A stretch of DNA of 64,000 nt from Impatiens glandulifera (Eukaryota > Streptophyta > Magnoliopsida > Ericales > Balsaminaceae), in the NCBI RefSeq assembly GCF_907164915.1, contig NC_061862.1, positions 121,733,533-121,797,532 on the forward strand, read 5' to 3'. A program made the translations under genes and the position numbers. This document shows, piece after piece, positions 23,640 to 35,412 of this stretch (position 1 is its first letter; every line of letters begins with the position of its first letter). Under the pieces are notes generated by a model. The model did no database searches, was not told the DNA's origin, and worked only from the letters and a program-made list of their open reading frames with translations.

Positions 23640-24190
23640 GGCTTGTGCCATTGGAGGGGTTGTGGTTTTGAGTGGAGGAATGGGGTTTGCTTTGGGCTTG
23701 TCTTGTGCCATTGGAGTGGGTGTGGTTATGATTGGAGGAATGGGGTTTGCTTTAGGCTTGTCTTGTGCCAATGGAGGGGGTGTGGTTTTGAGTGGAGGAA
23801 TGGGGTTGGTTTTGGGCTTGGCTTGTGCCATTGGAGTGGGTGTGGTTATGATTGGAGGAATGGGGTTTGCTTTAGGCTTGTCTTGTGCCAATGGAGGGGG
23901 TGTGGTTTTGAGTGGAGGAATGGGGTTGGTTTTGGGCTTGGCTTGTGCCATTGGAGTGGGTGTGGTTATGATTGGAGGAATGGGGTTTGCTTTGGCTTGT
24001 GACATTGGAGGGGGTATGGTTTTGAGTGGAGGAATGGGGTTTGTTTTGGGCTTGGCTTGTGCCATTGGAGGGGGTGTGGTTTTGAGTGGAGGAATGGGGT
24101 TGGCTTTGGCTTGTGCCACTGGAGTGGTTGTGGTTATGATTTGAGGAAGGGGGTTGGCGTTGGCTGTGCCATTGGAGGGGGTGGGGCTGG
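23640..24190 (-). repeat. Coding 60-bp tandem repeats, proline-rich
   Basis: About nine units of 54-60 bp coding for variants of MAQAKPKTNPIPPLKTTPPP. The right arm has a similar array (about 40,530-40,980) with mainly 54-bp units lacking the KPK insert. The opposite strand gives a long glycine-rich, hydrophobic ORF that is only a shadow. Confidence 0.9.
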
Positions 24191-26692
24191 GGTTTGGGTA
24201 ACTGTTTGAGTGGAAGGGGTTCTTGTGGGATTGGGGTGTTGGTGTGAGGGTGGTTGTGTGTGGTCTAGGGTGTTTAGCGGATGGGTGTTGGATTTGGCTT
24301 GGTTGTCTGCGTTGATATTTTTTGGATGTTGGGAGAAAGTGAGCTCTTGTTGGATGGGGCCGTTGGTGGGTGGTTGGCTTTTGTCTTCGTTTCGGTGGAG
24401 GGGGTGAATGTGTTCTTGTTCGATGGGGCCGTTGGATTGGTGTTGGCATGGTTGTTGGTAGGAAGGGTGTTGCCTTTCGCTTGGGTGGTGGCTTCCGTGT
24501 GGGGGTTAATGCCACTTCCTCTGGGCTGCTGCTTTTTGTTTTGGTCCAGACTCCGCTGTAAGCCTTCCCTCAGGATTGCATTGGAGTTTAGCACCGTGGC
24601 CAAGGGCTCAAACGCAGACTGTACAAGTTCCATGGCGTTTATCTGGTGCATCTCATTCAGATATTTAGCCCCTTGTGCCAATTCTTCGGCAGCGGCAGCA
24701 ACCTTCCTCAAACATGACGCCAGGTTTTGTGTAATTGGAGCATGCTCAGTTGGAAGGTCATCTCCAGTTTGTGGTGGTGTTGGCTGCACATTTTGTTGCA
24801 TCGGTGGTTGCTCATTCGGCATGGCTATGCGAGCAACCACCCTACCATGTCCAAACCCTCCCTGTGCAGCCTCATAATCAACCCTTTCGTACATCTTCTT
24901 CTCGTCCCAGCATCCTATAATAGGAAAACTCCTTGAGATCTTACTGTTTACCTTGAACTCAACCACACGGTCCAAGTAGCACAACTGATACATTAGCATG
25001 AACAAATATATGTTACGTTCAAAGTCATCAAAAAATTATGAATGGACAACCTCCAGCAAATAGATTTCTACACTCACCAAAAGAAAGGTTAATGGTCCAT
25101 GGAAATAGGATGTCTTCTTTGCTTTCCACTTATAAACACTGTCGACTAGCCCGTCTAACGTGAACTTGCACCAGTTGTAGTCTTTGATTTTTAGATACAT
25201 CCTGGAGGATTTCAGTACTTTGAATCTGAAATAAAAAAGTAGTGACTCAAGCCATGTAAATTGATATTGAAGTTCTAAATGAGATCACAGAATTAATGCT
25301 AGGTTCTTTGGTTTACCTGCACTGTGGATTTTGGGATGTCCACAAAAACTGGATACAACAAACACCACGAAGTCCATCTTGAAGTTACTGTCTCCTTCTG
25401 TGTTCTGTAGATTTTGTCAGGCATTTGGTAGGTTGAAGGACCTCCACTGTTCTCGATCCCATCTCCTTCTCCACGCCGTGAGATGTTCCTTGTACACCTT
25501 GTCGTCCGTGTGATTTCCTAAACACTCTGCCACAACTAATTCACCTCTGGGTATGTTCAATACACATTGAACATCCTCTTCATCAATCTGCATCTCTCTT
25601 CCACTGTGTAGGACGATGCTCCTCCTTCTGGGATTGAATAGACTCACAATGCACCGTGAGAATTGAAGTGGGCATTTTGATATGCCAAGTGACAGAAGGG
25701 AACCAAATCCGATGTCCTTCACAGCCTGCTTCTGTTCTTCAGATAACCTGTTAATCAGGTGATGAAGGCCCGATGGAGAGGTTCTGCTCTTGAAATCGAC
25801 ATCAGGGTCACGAGTCCTTCTTCTTTTCTTCTGAACCTGGTTCTCACTAAGTGCTTCATTCGCCGCGTTGGCCAGAATATCCAGTGGTGTCGTGGGCGTG
25901 CCTGATGCATCGGGTTTTTCGTTTCCTTTGTTGAACACTACATTATCATTAGCAAATTGGATTACTTACCTAATCCAAATAGAGTCAAATTTAACAATTG
26001 TAACATTCGCGTAATTACCTTAGTGTGTTCACTTCAGTCGTGGATTCAGTATATGGAACTATTTGCATATCGGAATCCTGATTCTGAGATGTTAAAGTCA
26101 CATTTAGATTCAAACGACCTAAACTAAGAAAACGAAATAGACACAAGCATGCAACCGTAAATACTTCTTACCATTTTCGCTGGAGCCGAAGATACTAACC
26201 GGAAGACAAATGGTTCGTAGTCGAAATGCCGGAGACGACAGCGCTAGGTCAGATGGTAGAATAACCTGGTGTCTTACGGCCGAATTCGGGCTTCAGATGT
26301 TTGACAGTTTTACTATGCAAAGTGCACTCTTAGTGTGAATGTATTTTCATGAGGCCGTATCGGTTTTCACAACCATGAATAAGTAGTTTCTCATGAACTT
26401 CGTACGAGTCGAAGCGATATTCGCTTTTGTAGTGTGAAAGGTAATTATGCATTATGAAAAGTAACATACGTCAATAGACGAGGATGTATTCGTGCAGAAC
26501 TCCGCACTGTACGAATATATCTTCGCTTAGTACATGTCTTTCATGTTTCACCTTATTTGAAAAAAAATTCCCAGAAAAGAAAACACTACAATGCTGAATA
26601 AGCCGAACAAATCTTCGATCTGCCAATCTAACAGATCGTATCCAATCTAAAGGAATGACGTTTGATTCGATGGTAGCGATTCACTGACCGGC

Positions 26693-26717
26693 GTCACAAA
26701 GTCTGAGACTTTGTGAC
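26693..26717. repeat. Perfect 11-bp hairpin in the arm spacer
   Basis: GTCACAAAGTC and its exact reverse complement surround a 3-base loop (TGA). The right-arm counterpart at 38,062-38,086 keeps the position but has mismatches in the stem. Function unknown. Confidence 0.8.
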
Positions 26718-27029
26718 AGTTGACTTGACATGTGGTAATTTTTTTTGGCGCTTCATTGTACTAATTCCTTTTTATTGAGCTGTCAATTAAATTTTTTATA
26801 ATAAATATAAGGTTTGTTAAGTATGAATAATTTAATATTTCATATAATGTTAATTATAGTAAATGTAATATTTTAATTTATGACCGTAGTCTTCAGCATT
26901 TTTTAATATAATTTTTGGATTCCTATAATGAGGGTAACAACTAACAAGATAAGATCAAACATCACCTAAACTTTTTAATTAACAATATATAAATTATGAT
27001 TGATGTTTCCCTATCTAAAATAATGAAGA

Positions 27030-27560
27030 CTGGTCCGATTCGATGTATAATGATTAGTTTAAGATATGATGTAACGTACAAAAATATGTCGGCAATGAAT
27101 TATAAATAAAATGAAATGTGATCCAGGGGATAGAAATTGAGAAATGGTTTTGTAGCGAAGATTTATTCGCGTTAGTGTGTTTGCCACCCACATTCATTCA
27201 TAATTTAGGTATTCACATACAAGCTTTGTTGTACTTACATCAGGTGTAAGGGTATTCTCATGTAGGGGTTGTGTGTTTCACATGTAAGTCAACCTAGAAA
27301 TCCATTGAAGCGAATATTATTCGCTTCAGATTAGTTTCTCATAATTTGCAAGTTTCACTGAACACGGATATATGTTCGCTTCTTTTCTTGCTATAATTAG
27401 ATGATTGCATGTGTTTAAAATAGAAAAATGATTTGTGCAATTGGAAACTGTATAAAATATAATATTTCTTACTTTTTGTGATGTGACAAACATACTGCAC
27501 ACTGTTCCGATTTGACATGTCATGACATGCATTAATACTTTTACTGAATCCATCGATATG
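27030..27560. repeat. First copy of a duplicated spacer block
   Basis: Starts at GTCCGATTCGATGT and includes TTTGTAGCGAAGATTTATTC and the reversed CATG-box block. It recurs at about 28,820-29,300 on the same strand, on the other side of gene E. The second copy lies beyond the point where arm homology can be followed. Confidence 0.75.
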
Positions 27561-28259
27561 AAATGATTTCTTTATAGGGTTTTATACAAAAACCACACCT
27601 CTTTTTCAATGATGACATCTAATTTCTGCACGGATGTGACAAAACAAAGGATTAATGTTAATATTAAAAGAATAAGATTAACAAATATTATAAATAATTA
27701 AACTTAAATTAAAAATAATAAAACCTTAATAATTAAACTTTAATTAAACTTAATAAAAAGAATTAATGTTAATATTAAAAGAATAAGATTAAAAATTTTA
27801 CAAAATAAATTTAAATAATTACTATACATATAAAACCAGTTCAACCAAACACCCTTATAATTTTACTATTGGGATAAATATACTTTTATAATTATATTGA
27901 AATAATTATAACAGTGTACTACTGTCTACCAAACACATCCTACGTATTATATTGAATATAATTTTATAATTATTCATGAAAATGTGTTATTCATGTTGAA
28001 ATAATTTATTATCTAATATAATGTGAATGACAATATTGAATAATGTATTATTTTTAATATTATTAAGTGTTATTACATTTTCGTGAATGAAATTACTTTT
28101 TCATGATGTGACAAAGTGACTACACACCTGTTCGGTATTTGATAATTCATCACGGGAAATTTACTTTTTCTGAATCAATAGATCTAAATAATTTATGAAG
28201 AGAACAGATTTTCTTTTGCTATAAATGTAGGGATTACATGAACAATCTTCGTCGGCAGC

Positions 28260-28557
28260 ATGAAATATCTATTGAGCGTTTTTGTTCAGAGTGTGTGTTT
28301 TTTTTCATATAGTTTGTTGGGATGTATCATTTGGGAGATTCTCTGTGATGGAAAACTTGTACAATCAAGATCAAGTGGTGGAAAACATCTTCAGTGTACA
28401 CGAATGCTTGGTAACTCAAGTAGAAACTACCGATCAAATGAAGATCATTCAGTGTTACACTGCTGTGGTTGCTTCCCTGGGATGTACCATTTGGGAGATT
28501 CCCTGGGATGGAACACATCTCAAGAGATAACTCAACAGGTGTAGGACCCCAGTTTAT
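28260..28557 (+). pseudogene. Small ORF E, left copy, broken
   Basis: Homologous to the intact right-arm ORF at 35,703-35,413. It starts with MKYLLSVFVQSVC, then shifts frame in a T-run near 28,300; CWDVSFGRF and QVETTDQMKII are in the next frame. The segment matching VHYWWEAPAV is replaced by a partial duplication of an upstream GGGATGTA-CATTTGGGAGATT unit. Not expected to give the right-arm product. Confidence 0.6.
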
Positions 28558-28735
28558 GCGTGAGGAGATCCGCTGTGGTTGCTTCAATGGAGATGCCTTG
28601 AAGCTGGAGATGCAGATGAATATTGTTAAAATGTACAAATGTTTATGAAACGGGGGAAATGTTTTATGAAACTTGTAATGAAATTTGTACGTCGAATGAT
28701 AATATTTATTTGTTATTTATATTTCATGCAAATGT

Positions 28736-29957
28736 CATTAAACATTAATAAAATAACGAAATTGTTAAAAATAATAGAGTATTATCATATCATTGCCATA
28801 ATTTGAAATGTAAGTTTTGGTCCGATTCGATGTGTAATGATTATAAATAAAAATTATATGTGGATTAACGGAAAGAAATTGGAAATGGGTTTGTAGCGAA
28901 GATTTATTCGCGGCGTGTATTTCCTCCCCATTCGTTCATCATTTTGGTCTTCACATACAAGCGTTGGTGTACTTACATCAGGTGTAAAGGGTATTCTCAT
29001 GTAGGGGTTGTGCGTTTCACAGGTAAGTCAACCTACATTTCATTCAAGCGAATATTTTATTCGCTTCAAATTAGTTCTGCACACGAATAGATGTTCGCTT
29101 CTTTTCAAATATAATTAGATGAAGTCATGTGCTTAAAAATTGAAAAAAAAACATAATTTGCAACTTCATTAAAATACAATATTTATTAATTTTTTGATGT
29201 GACAACAATACGGCACACTGTTCCGATTTGATATGTCATTACAGGCTACATACAGTAAATCCAGAGATATGAAATGATTTCTTTATAGGGTTTTTATACG
29301 AAAACAATCTTCTTTTCCTTTTTTGAATGATGAAAGATATTTTCAATACATTTCCGTGTGAATGTGGGTTCGACCTGAAATATGAAGATCAAGCGAATAT
29401 TATGTCGTTTCGTAACATGTTTTGTTTCATATAGAAACTTACAGGCGAATGAATCTTCGTTTTCCAATTCATTACAGTATGACATAAAGTGTCAACAATA
29501 ATATGTAACTCAAAGATTGGATTCGACATCATCTTCGTTTTTAAGGGTTTTACAGGCGAAGAATTGTTCCGTTAGAGTTTACTGGGATTAGATATGGTTA
29601 AGGACGCGAGCAACCTAGTCGATGGATCAATCGAAGGGGTTTACATGAACAGATCAGTTGTTTGACATTATACTTGAAATTGAATTCATGACATCCAAAT
29701 GCAATCAAAGAATGAATCAAAGCTAACAGCAATGAGTCGATTTATTATCACTCAAAAAGAAAAACGAACTACATAATGTAAAATATACTTCAGACTTATA
29801 ATCAAACATAGACTTCATAATATTGTATGAATACACAAAAAAATTCCATAATCCGTTTACATAAGTACTGCACAGATTAACCAAAAATATAGATGTTCAA
29901 CAATACAAATGAAGCTCTAGTCTGATTCATGAGAGGATGACTCGTCTATCGGTCCTG
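28736..29957. other. Start of the unique centre; duplicated spacer block and palindromes
   Basis: Includes the second spacer-block copy (28,820-29,300), AAGCGAATATTTTATTCGCTT near 29,046, and loose CGAA-TTCG words to 29,580. No gene recognised. Confidence 0.5.
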
Positions 29958-31081
29958 TCAGCGACACGACCTCATGTTCGATATGGGTGGAATGTATAGC
30001 TGAATGGCTTCGTTCACAGCATTGATCCATCGGTTGGGGATGAAAACCGTCAAAGAATTTTCAATTATTGATGCGTACTCTAAGTAAAGATGTTGAGGAG
30101 TAAACATGAAGTCCTCCGGAGGATTGTCTCCATTTGAAGGTAGGGGATTCCGTAGGCCAATTGTCTGTATATGACACTTGTGCAGTAGGAGGTAGTTCCC
30201 TGAAGGCCCAACAAAATGATGAATGGAGAACCCCTCATCTCGTACATCATTCAGCAAACAGATACCACGGAACAATGAACCTAATTGGGTGAATATCCGA
30301 AATAAAATTCGGAGGCACGAGTCCCATTGACCCTTTGCACTTGTAGATTGGCAAAGGAAGTGTAGGGAATTGAAGACGGGGCAACCAATGCAACTTGTCT
30401 AACAACCAGAGGTATAGAACCAAAGGTGATCCACGGCGAGAATAGTTGTTTTCCTCGGGAACAAATTCGTTAAGACCAAGTAATGTCTCAGCAAGTACCA
30501 GGCTAGCCAGGTTTGGGGCGTTTCCCATCAGTGCAGGAACTACCCGCAGGAGCCTTTCCGAAGGCCGGCGTCCTGCAGCCGGACATAAAAAAAAATGAGC
30601 CAGAACCACAAGCATGATCAGTTTGCTTTGTGTGTGGCTGATGGTCCTCTCAGCTCCCTGGACACCGCCAAATGTACTCGTCTATGTTGTCATATTCAGA
30701 AATCCATGTTGGAGGGTAACACAAGAGAGCATCAAAGCATTGTCATCCATAGAAGCTGTCGCAAATGTGGACGGCCATATGAGGATCTTGATGGACAGGC
30801 AAGATCATGAGTGCATTTTACCACACCTAAGGATTGAAGCAAAGTCCTCTAGCGTCGGGCATATGTGCATTTCCCCAATAACAAAAGAACGAGAGTCCGT
30901 ATCCCATCTGCTTTGCATGTGGCCATCAGTCCGTCGTTAACGTTTATTCGTAATTAGAGGAAGAATCTCATCTACATGATAGACACTAAAAGGGACAGGG
31001 TCATCGTTGATCAGACTTAAGTATCGCTCCAGTTGTGTTCTGCGATAAAACCAGCATGTCTGGGTCCATCTCTACATCCAT
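29958..31081 (-). pseudogene. Plant-mobile-domain-like gene (gene D)
   Basis: Starts at ATG 31,081 (MDVEMDPDMLVL). Across several frames it reads ERYLSLINDDPVPF, RSFVIGEMHICPTLEDFA, LMVLAHFFLCPA-like text (30,615-30,560), PALMGNAPNLASLVLAETLL, SRRGSPLVLYLWLLDKLHWL and VPPNFISD, then a final ORF to 29,958. This helical pattern matches transposon-borne plant mobile domain (aminotransferase-like) proteins and related families found in MULE and Ty3 elements. At least four frame changes or stops lie between 31,000 and 30,616, and the last two frames overlap at 30,275-30,247. No enzyme activity is implied; the family's biochemical role in transposons is unclear. It lies only in the centre, not in the arms. 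Confidence 0.6.
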
Positions 31082-32060
31082 CTTATGAGTTTTACGCTTA
31101 AGGAAAGACAACGGTAGATAGAGATTCGGGAAGGAGTAGAGTGTAAAGTGAGAGTGAGAGTGAGAGTGAAGGTATGAGAGTGATGATCTTGATACAGCAG
31201 TAGTTGAAGTTAATAAATGAGTTTTCATTCTTGTAATTGAAATCAATACATACCACAGGTGGTTGCATTACATGTTGCGAGGATATCTTCGTTATGAATT
31301 GGCAAACATATAGTGAAGAAGACATCTTCGTCTCGGATATTAAAAATATGGATTGCACCAAAAATTAACATAAGAAGATATCTTCGTTTATGATTTACAA
31401 AATGTATAGTTGCGAGGATATCTTCGTTTATGAATTTAAAAACATATAGTGAAGAAGATATCTTCGTCTCGGATTTCCAAAATATGGATTTCACCAAAAA
31501 TTAACATAAGAAGATATCTTCGTTTAAGAATTTCGTACTTTTCAGTGAAGAAGATATTACGGTTGCAAGTTTTTCAGTTTCATGATGTTGACAATATATC
31601 TTCGTTTAAGAATATTAAAACACACAGTTAAGAAAATGTCCTCGTTTATGATTTTAAAAAAATCGGTACAAGAAGACACATCAAACATCAATACATTATA
31701 ACTCCATACATTAACATCTGAATTGCAGTACATACATTAAGATCTGAATTGCATTATAAGTTATAATTCACTATCAAACATCCATACATTAAAAAATGTG
31801 AATTGACCTGTGTAAACATAAGAATTACTGTACAAGTATAATTCCGTATAAGACTAACAAATCCCTAATATCGTGATCTAATTGCAGTCTTTAACTTGAA
31901 CCTATTGACATTGTGCTCAGACATAAGAATTCTGTATAAATATTTAATCCTCAACGTACTCAAAGCCTTCTTCGGCCTTCAAAAGAACAAGAGAAAGTAT
32001 AAGAACATCTAAAATTGTTCAATGTCATCTACTAAAATTAGATATGGTGGTTAACTTACA
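31082..32060. other. Upstream region of D and downstream region of F with tandem palindromes
   Basis: Includes a GAGAGT microsatellite (31,140-31,170) and the palindrome array described separately. No gene seen. Confidence 0.5.
31277..31680. repeat. ~135-bp tandem repeat carrying GAAGATATCTTC palindromes
   Basis: Units start GCGAGGATATCTTCGTT at 31,277 and 31,412, with degenerate copies onward. The perfect 12-bp palindrome GAAGATATCTTC occurs at 31,374-31,385, 31,454-31,465 and 31,510-31,521. Lies upstream of gene D. Confidence 0.85.
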
Positions 32061-34746
32061 TTAATTTTCGTTGATGTCAATAGACCAATTCTTCGCCGTT
32101 CCTCTATATGTTTCCATATGTCTCATTAAGTATATCACCACAGTCTGTCTTGTTTGTTCTGTCTTGCCAGTCCAGCTTTGGGGCCGTTATCCTGTATTTT
32201 TTAACCTTGGCAGCCATTCTGTCCATGCCTTGACTTAACAAGAATTGCACAAAACAATCGAGTTGTTTACTCAAAGTGACATACTTGTCCAAAATTTTCA
32301 TTCCATGAGGACGGCCGGAGTTGTCAAGTTACAACGATTTTGGAGTCCTTAATATTCACACAAACAAGGAAGAAATGTCGGGAAACGACAACGGGTAGGA
32401 ATATCTGCAAAAAGAACACAAACATTTAATTACATTATTGCATTTATTTACTTGGAATTGAGGGATATGTACAGACCACGTCAGCGAAGATGAGGTCTTC
32501 TTTTGTGACTTTGGTAGTTTCTCATGTCTTCTTCAATGGATTGGGAAAATAACGGTGGCATCATGCTGCCATATTAACCTGCAAATAAGGGCAGAGCATC
32601 AAAGTCATGAACATTGAAGGATACATAGCAAAAAAAAAGCAGTTCATGCCTTACATGTGAACATGATGAGAAACAATTATTCTTGGTTCATGCCTTGGGC
32701 AACCTACGGCATTTGAAGTGCACAATTATGGGACCAAGCGTCAATCACTTCGCTCGAAATTTCGCGACCCATTTGCATTGAACGAAGTAATTGCCCGGGG
32801 TGAATATTACCAGGTGCACCTTACGTACAGAACGTCACTGCAAAAATACATTCATTTAGAAGACCATAACTAAATAATTTCATTTTTAAAATTTCTAAAA
32901 CAAGGCGAAATAACTTACGATCCAGGGAGGTCTTCATCAAACACAAATCGGCTAATCTCTGTTCCTTGTTGGTTATTTTGTGGTCCAACATATCAGCCAC
33001 CTGTTGCATGTAAGGGGATCGAAGGTGCACAGGAATTTTTGAGATATTCCTCTTAGGATATTCTTTAATGTTGATGGGCCCCCCCCCCATCACCTTCATC
33101 TTCATCTTCAGAAGATTCAACCGCCTTAGAAGCCTCAACCTGTTGCTTGCCCTCACCCTGATCAGTTGGTGCAACAGACTGAGCTTGGGGTTCCTCGACA
33201 TTTTCCTTCCCTGCACCATGATCATTCGGTTCTAAATGATGAGATTTGGGTTCCTCAACCTGTTGCTTGCCTTCACCCTGATCATCGTCTTCAAGAGTGG
33301 GTGTCTGCACTGGGGGTACCTCATCCGGTTCCTTGACTTCGCCATCATGATCAGTTGGTTCAACACGGGGTGAGGCATCTTTGTTGGGAAGAACTGTATC
33401 CTCAGGTTCGTCCGGTTGAAAAGGGGGTGACTTCGCTTGAATGGGCTGAACTGCAGCCTGTACATCTTCCAGTTCAACAAGGAGTGATTCATCGTCAATG
33501 TCCACACCTACATCCTCAAAATCTTTCGTTTGAACAGGAGTGACTGATCTTCAGTGTGCAGAACTGCATCATCGAGATCATTCGGTTCCACGTGATCCGA
33601 ACGATTTTCATCAGGGGCAGAACTGCACCCTCAGGTTCGTCCGGTTGAAAAGGGGGTGACTGGGCTTGAATGGGCTGAAATGCAGCCTGTACAACTTCCT
33701 GTTCAACAAGGAGTGATTCATCGTCAATGTCATGACCTACATCCTCAACATCTTTCGTTTGAATAGGGAGTGACTGATCTTCATTGTGCAGAACGGCATC
33801 ATCGAGATCATTCGGTTCTACCTGATCTGAACGATTTTCTTGATGGGGCATAACTGCATCCTCTAAATCATTCAGTTCAACCCGTGCTGTGGGATTGTCT
33901 GCTGGTCCTCCCAATGCAGTCTCACATGTGTAATCAACCCGGGGACTATTGACTTTCAAGCCCGCACACGTAAAGTGTCCCCAGGTGCATCCCTTGTAGG
34001 ATCTTCCACACCCTACATGAACCCGGACCATCGATCACCACCTTCAAGTGTTTCATGAAGCCTTCAGACTCTCTGAGGTTCAGGAAACCGGCCTCAAAAA
34101 AGGGCTTCGGATCGATGTTGCGTTTCTCCAACTCCCCTGATAGGTAATTCAGCTGTTGGGCTGTATCTTTAAAAGTTTGCAGGATTTTGGATGTCAACAA
34201 CTGTACATTATGAAAAACATACTTCATTAATCTTGAAAACATGGATAATAAAGAACAATGGGAGTCAATTTATTGTTTCCACATACCTCATTATCGTCTT
34301 CTTTTTACTTCAACCGAGTCAACTGGATTCTCGGGTTGTCTAACTGATAGGCGCGCCCTTGCCCTGCCCAGCCCAAAACCACCGGCACGACCTTCTAAGT
34401 TGGTAAACTCCAACACGCTGACGTCATCCCAACAGGAGATGAATTGGAAATTTTCTTCGTAGGGGATACGTTCACCTTCCACAAAAACACCATCTAGGTA
34501 GCAAATCTGGAGTAAAGGAGTGGGAGACATGTTAGAAAAATATTACATATCTATAATCATATATAAGAGAGGCAACAATACTTACCGATAAAAGGGTTAT
34601 AGGTCCATCGAAATATGGATTTTTATTTTTACTTGCTTTTTCTTTCCAACTTCTTACACTGTCAATCCAATCGTTGTAGTGTAAAGTGGCACCAGTTTCA
34701 GTTCCTTATGTTATCAACCTCCCATTAAGGCTTTGAGAATTTTGAA
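32061..34746 (-). pseudogene. Second, diverged Ulp1/C48 gene (gene F), 5' end lost in the gap
   Basis: From the gap downward on the minus strand: an exon reading HYNDWIDSVRSWKEKA and YFDGPITLLS, next to the donor at about 34,586; then LQICYLDGVFVEG, SCWDDVSVLEFTNLEG and GFGLGRARARL (34,530-34,291), matching the same blocks of gene C. An acidic, proline-containing region follows with two 229-bp repeat units (DDESLLVE, QAKSPPFQPDEPE; 34,000-33,070). The C48 end has RHFFLVCVN (His), LDNSG (Asp) and DWQDRTNKTDCG (Gln, Cys), ending RHMETYRG and TAA at 32,061. It is a paralogue of C, not an arm copy. Frame changes before LDNSG and after TDCG break it. Its N-terminal domain should lie in or beyond the gap. 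Confidence 0.75.
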
Positions 34747-35246
34747 NNNNNNNNNNNNNNNNNNNNNNNNNNNNNNNNNNNNNNNNNNNNNNNNNNNNNN
34801 NNNNNNNNNNNNNNNNNNNNNNNNNNNNNNNNNNNNNNNNNNNNNNNNNNNNNNNNNNNNNNNNNNNNNNNNNNNNNNNNNNNNNNNNNNNNNNNNNNNN
34901 NNNNNNNNNNNNNNNNNNNNNNNNNNNNNNNNNNNNNNNNNNNNNNNNNNNNNNNNNNNNNNNNNNNNNNNNNNNNNNNNNNNNNNNNNNNNNNNNNNNN
35001 NNNNNNNNNNNNNNNNNNNNNNNNNNNNNNNNNNNNNNNNNNNNNNNNNNNNNNNNNNNNNNNNNNNNNNNNNNNNNNNNNNNNNNNNNNNNNNNNNNNN
35101 NNNNNNNNNNNNNNNNNNNNNNNNNNNNNNNNNNNNNNNNNNNNNNNNNNNNNNNNNNNNNNNNNNNNNNNNNNNNNNNNNNNNNNNNNNNNNNNNNNNN
35201 NNNNNNNNNNNNNNNNNNNNNNNNNNNNNNNNNNNNNNNNNNNNNN
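34747..35246. other. Assembly gap, exactly 500 N
   Basis: The round length suggests a placeholder, so true distance and even the join of the two halves are not proven. Gene F enters it from the left, and the inner edge of the right arm from the right. Confidence 0.98.
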
Positions 35247-35412
35247 TGCACGAAAATATAAATAACAAATATTTATTATAATTCGATGTAAAAAATTTCA
35301 TTACAAGTTTCATAAACATGTCTACGTTTCATAAATATTTGTATATTTTAACAATATTCATCTGCATCTCCAGCTTCATGGCATCTCCATTGAAGCGACC
35401 ACAGCGGATCTC

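Larger units (their letters stand above)
21972..26174 (-). pseudogene. Ulp1/C48 SUMO-protease-like gene of a MULE (gene C, left copy)
   Basis: Minus-strand multi-exon gene. Exon 1 holds only the ATG (26,174-26,172); exon 2 is 26,083-26,019; exon 3 starts at 25,937. The N-terminal domain has LSEEQKQAV, GFGSLLSLGI, IDEEDVQCVLNIP and WRRRW, typical of plant transposon Ulp1 proteins. Then come YQLCYLD...CWDEKKMYERV, a proline-rich repeat region (24,190-23,640), and a C48 catalytic part. The likely triad is preserved: His in RHFYLVCYN (22,497-22,495), Asp in QVIDNRES (22,446-22,444), Cys in TDCGIYCMRH (22,171-22,169), with PWQD before it. Relative to the right copy it has single-base indels near 25,908, 25,460, 25,410, 25,365, 24,270 and 22,090, so the full frame is broken. 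It would cleave SUMO-like proteins if intact. It is convergent with gene B. Confidence 0.85.
26175..28259. other. Arm spacer between genes C and E
   Basis: Contains the 5' leader of C, palindromes such as GAAGCGATATTCGC (26,412) and GAAGCGAATATTATTCGCTT (27,306), a hairpin at 26,693-26,717, and a block of reversed CATG boxes at about 27,200-27,290. The 27,600-28,150 part is AT-rich. Matched in the right arm at 35,760-38,614. Confidence 0.6.
15001..28735 (+). repeat. Left arm of the giant inverted repeat
   Basis: Homologous in reverse to 35,247-49,709. Order: terminal ~230 bp, tandem repeats, gene A (+), gene B (+), gene C (-), spacer, gene E (+). Homology is followed to about 28,735, just past gene E, where the matching right-arm sequence enters the gap. 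Confidence 0.85.

Noticed and set aside
23452..24144. Long plus-strand glycine-rich hydrophobic ORF resembling membrane repeats
   Set aside because: Shadow of the proline-rich repeats of gene C on the minus strand, whose flanking exons are recognisable protease-gene parts.
26240..26275. tRNA-like words (GCTAGGTCAGATGGTAGAAT) near the 5' leader of gene C
   Set aside because: No box B at the right distance and no cloverleaf stems that I could pair; the matching right-arm region does not keep the pattern.
34733..35319. ORFs spanning the N run
   Set aside because: They consist almost entirely of undefined bases.
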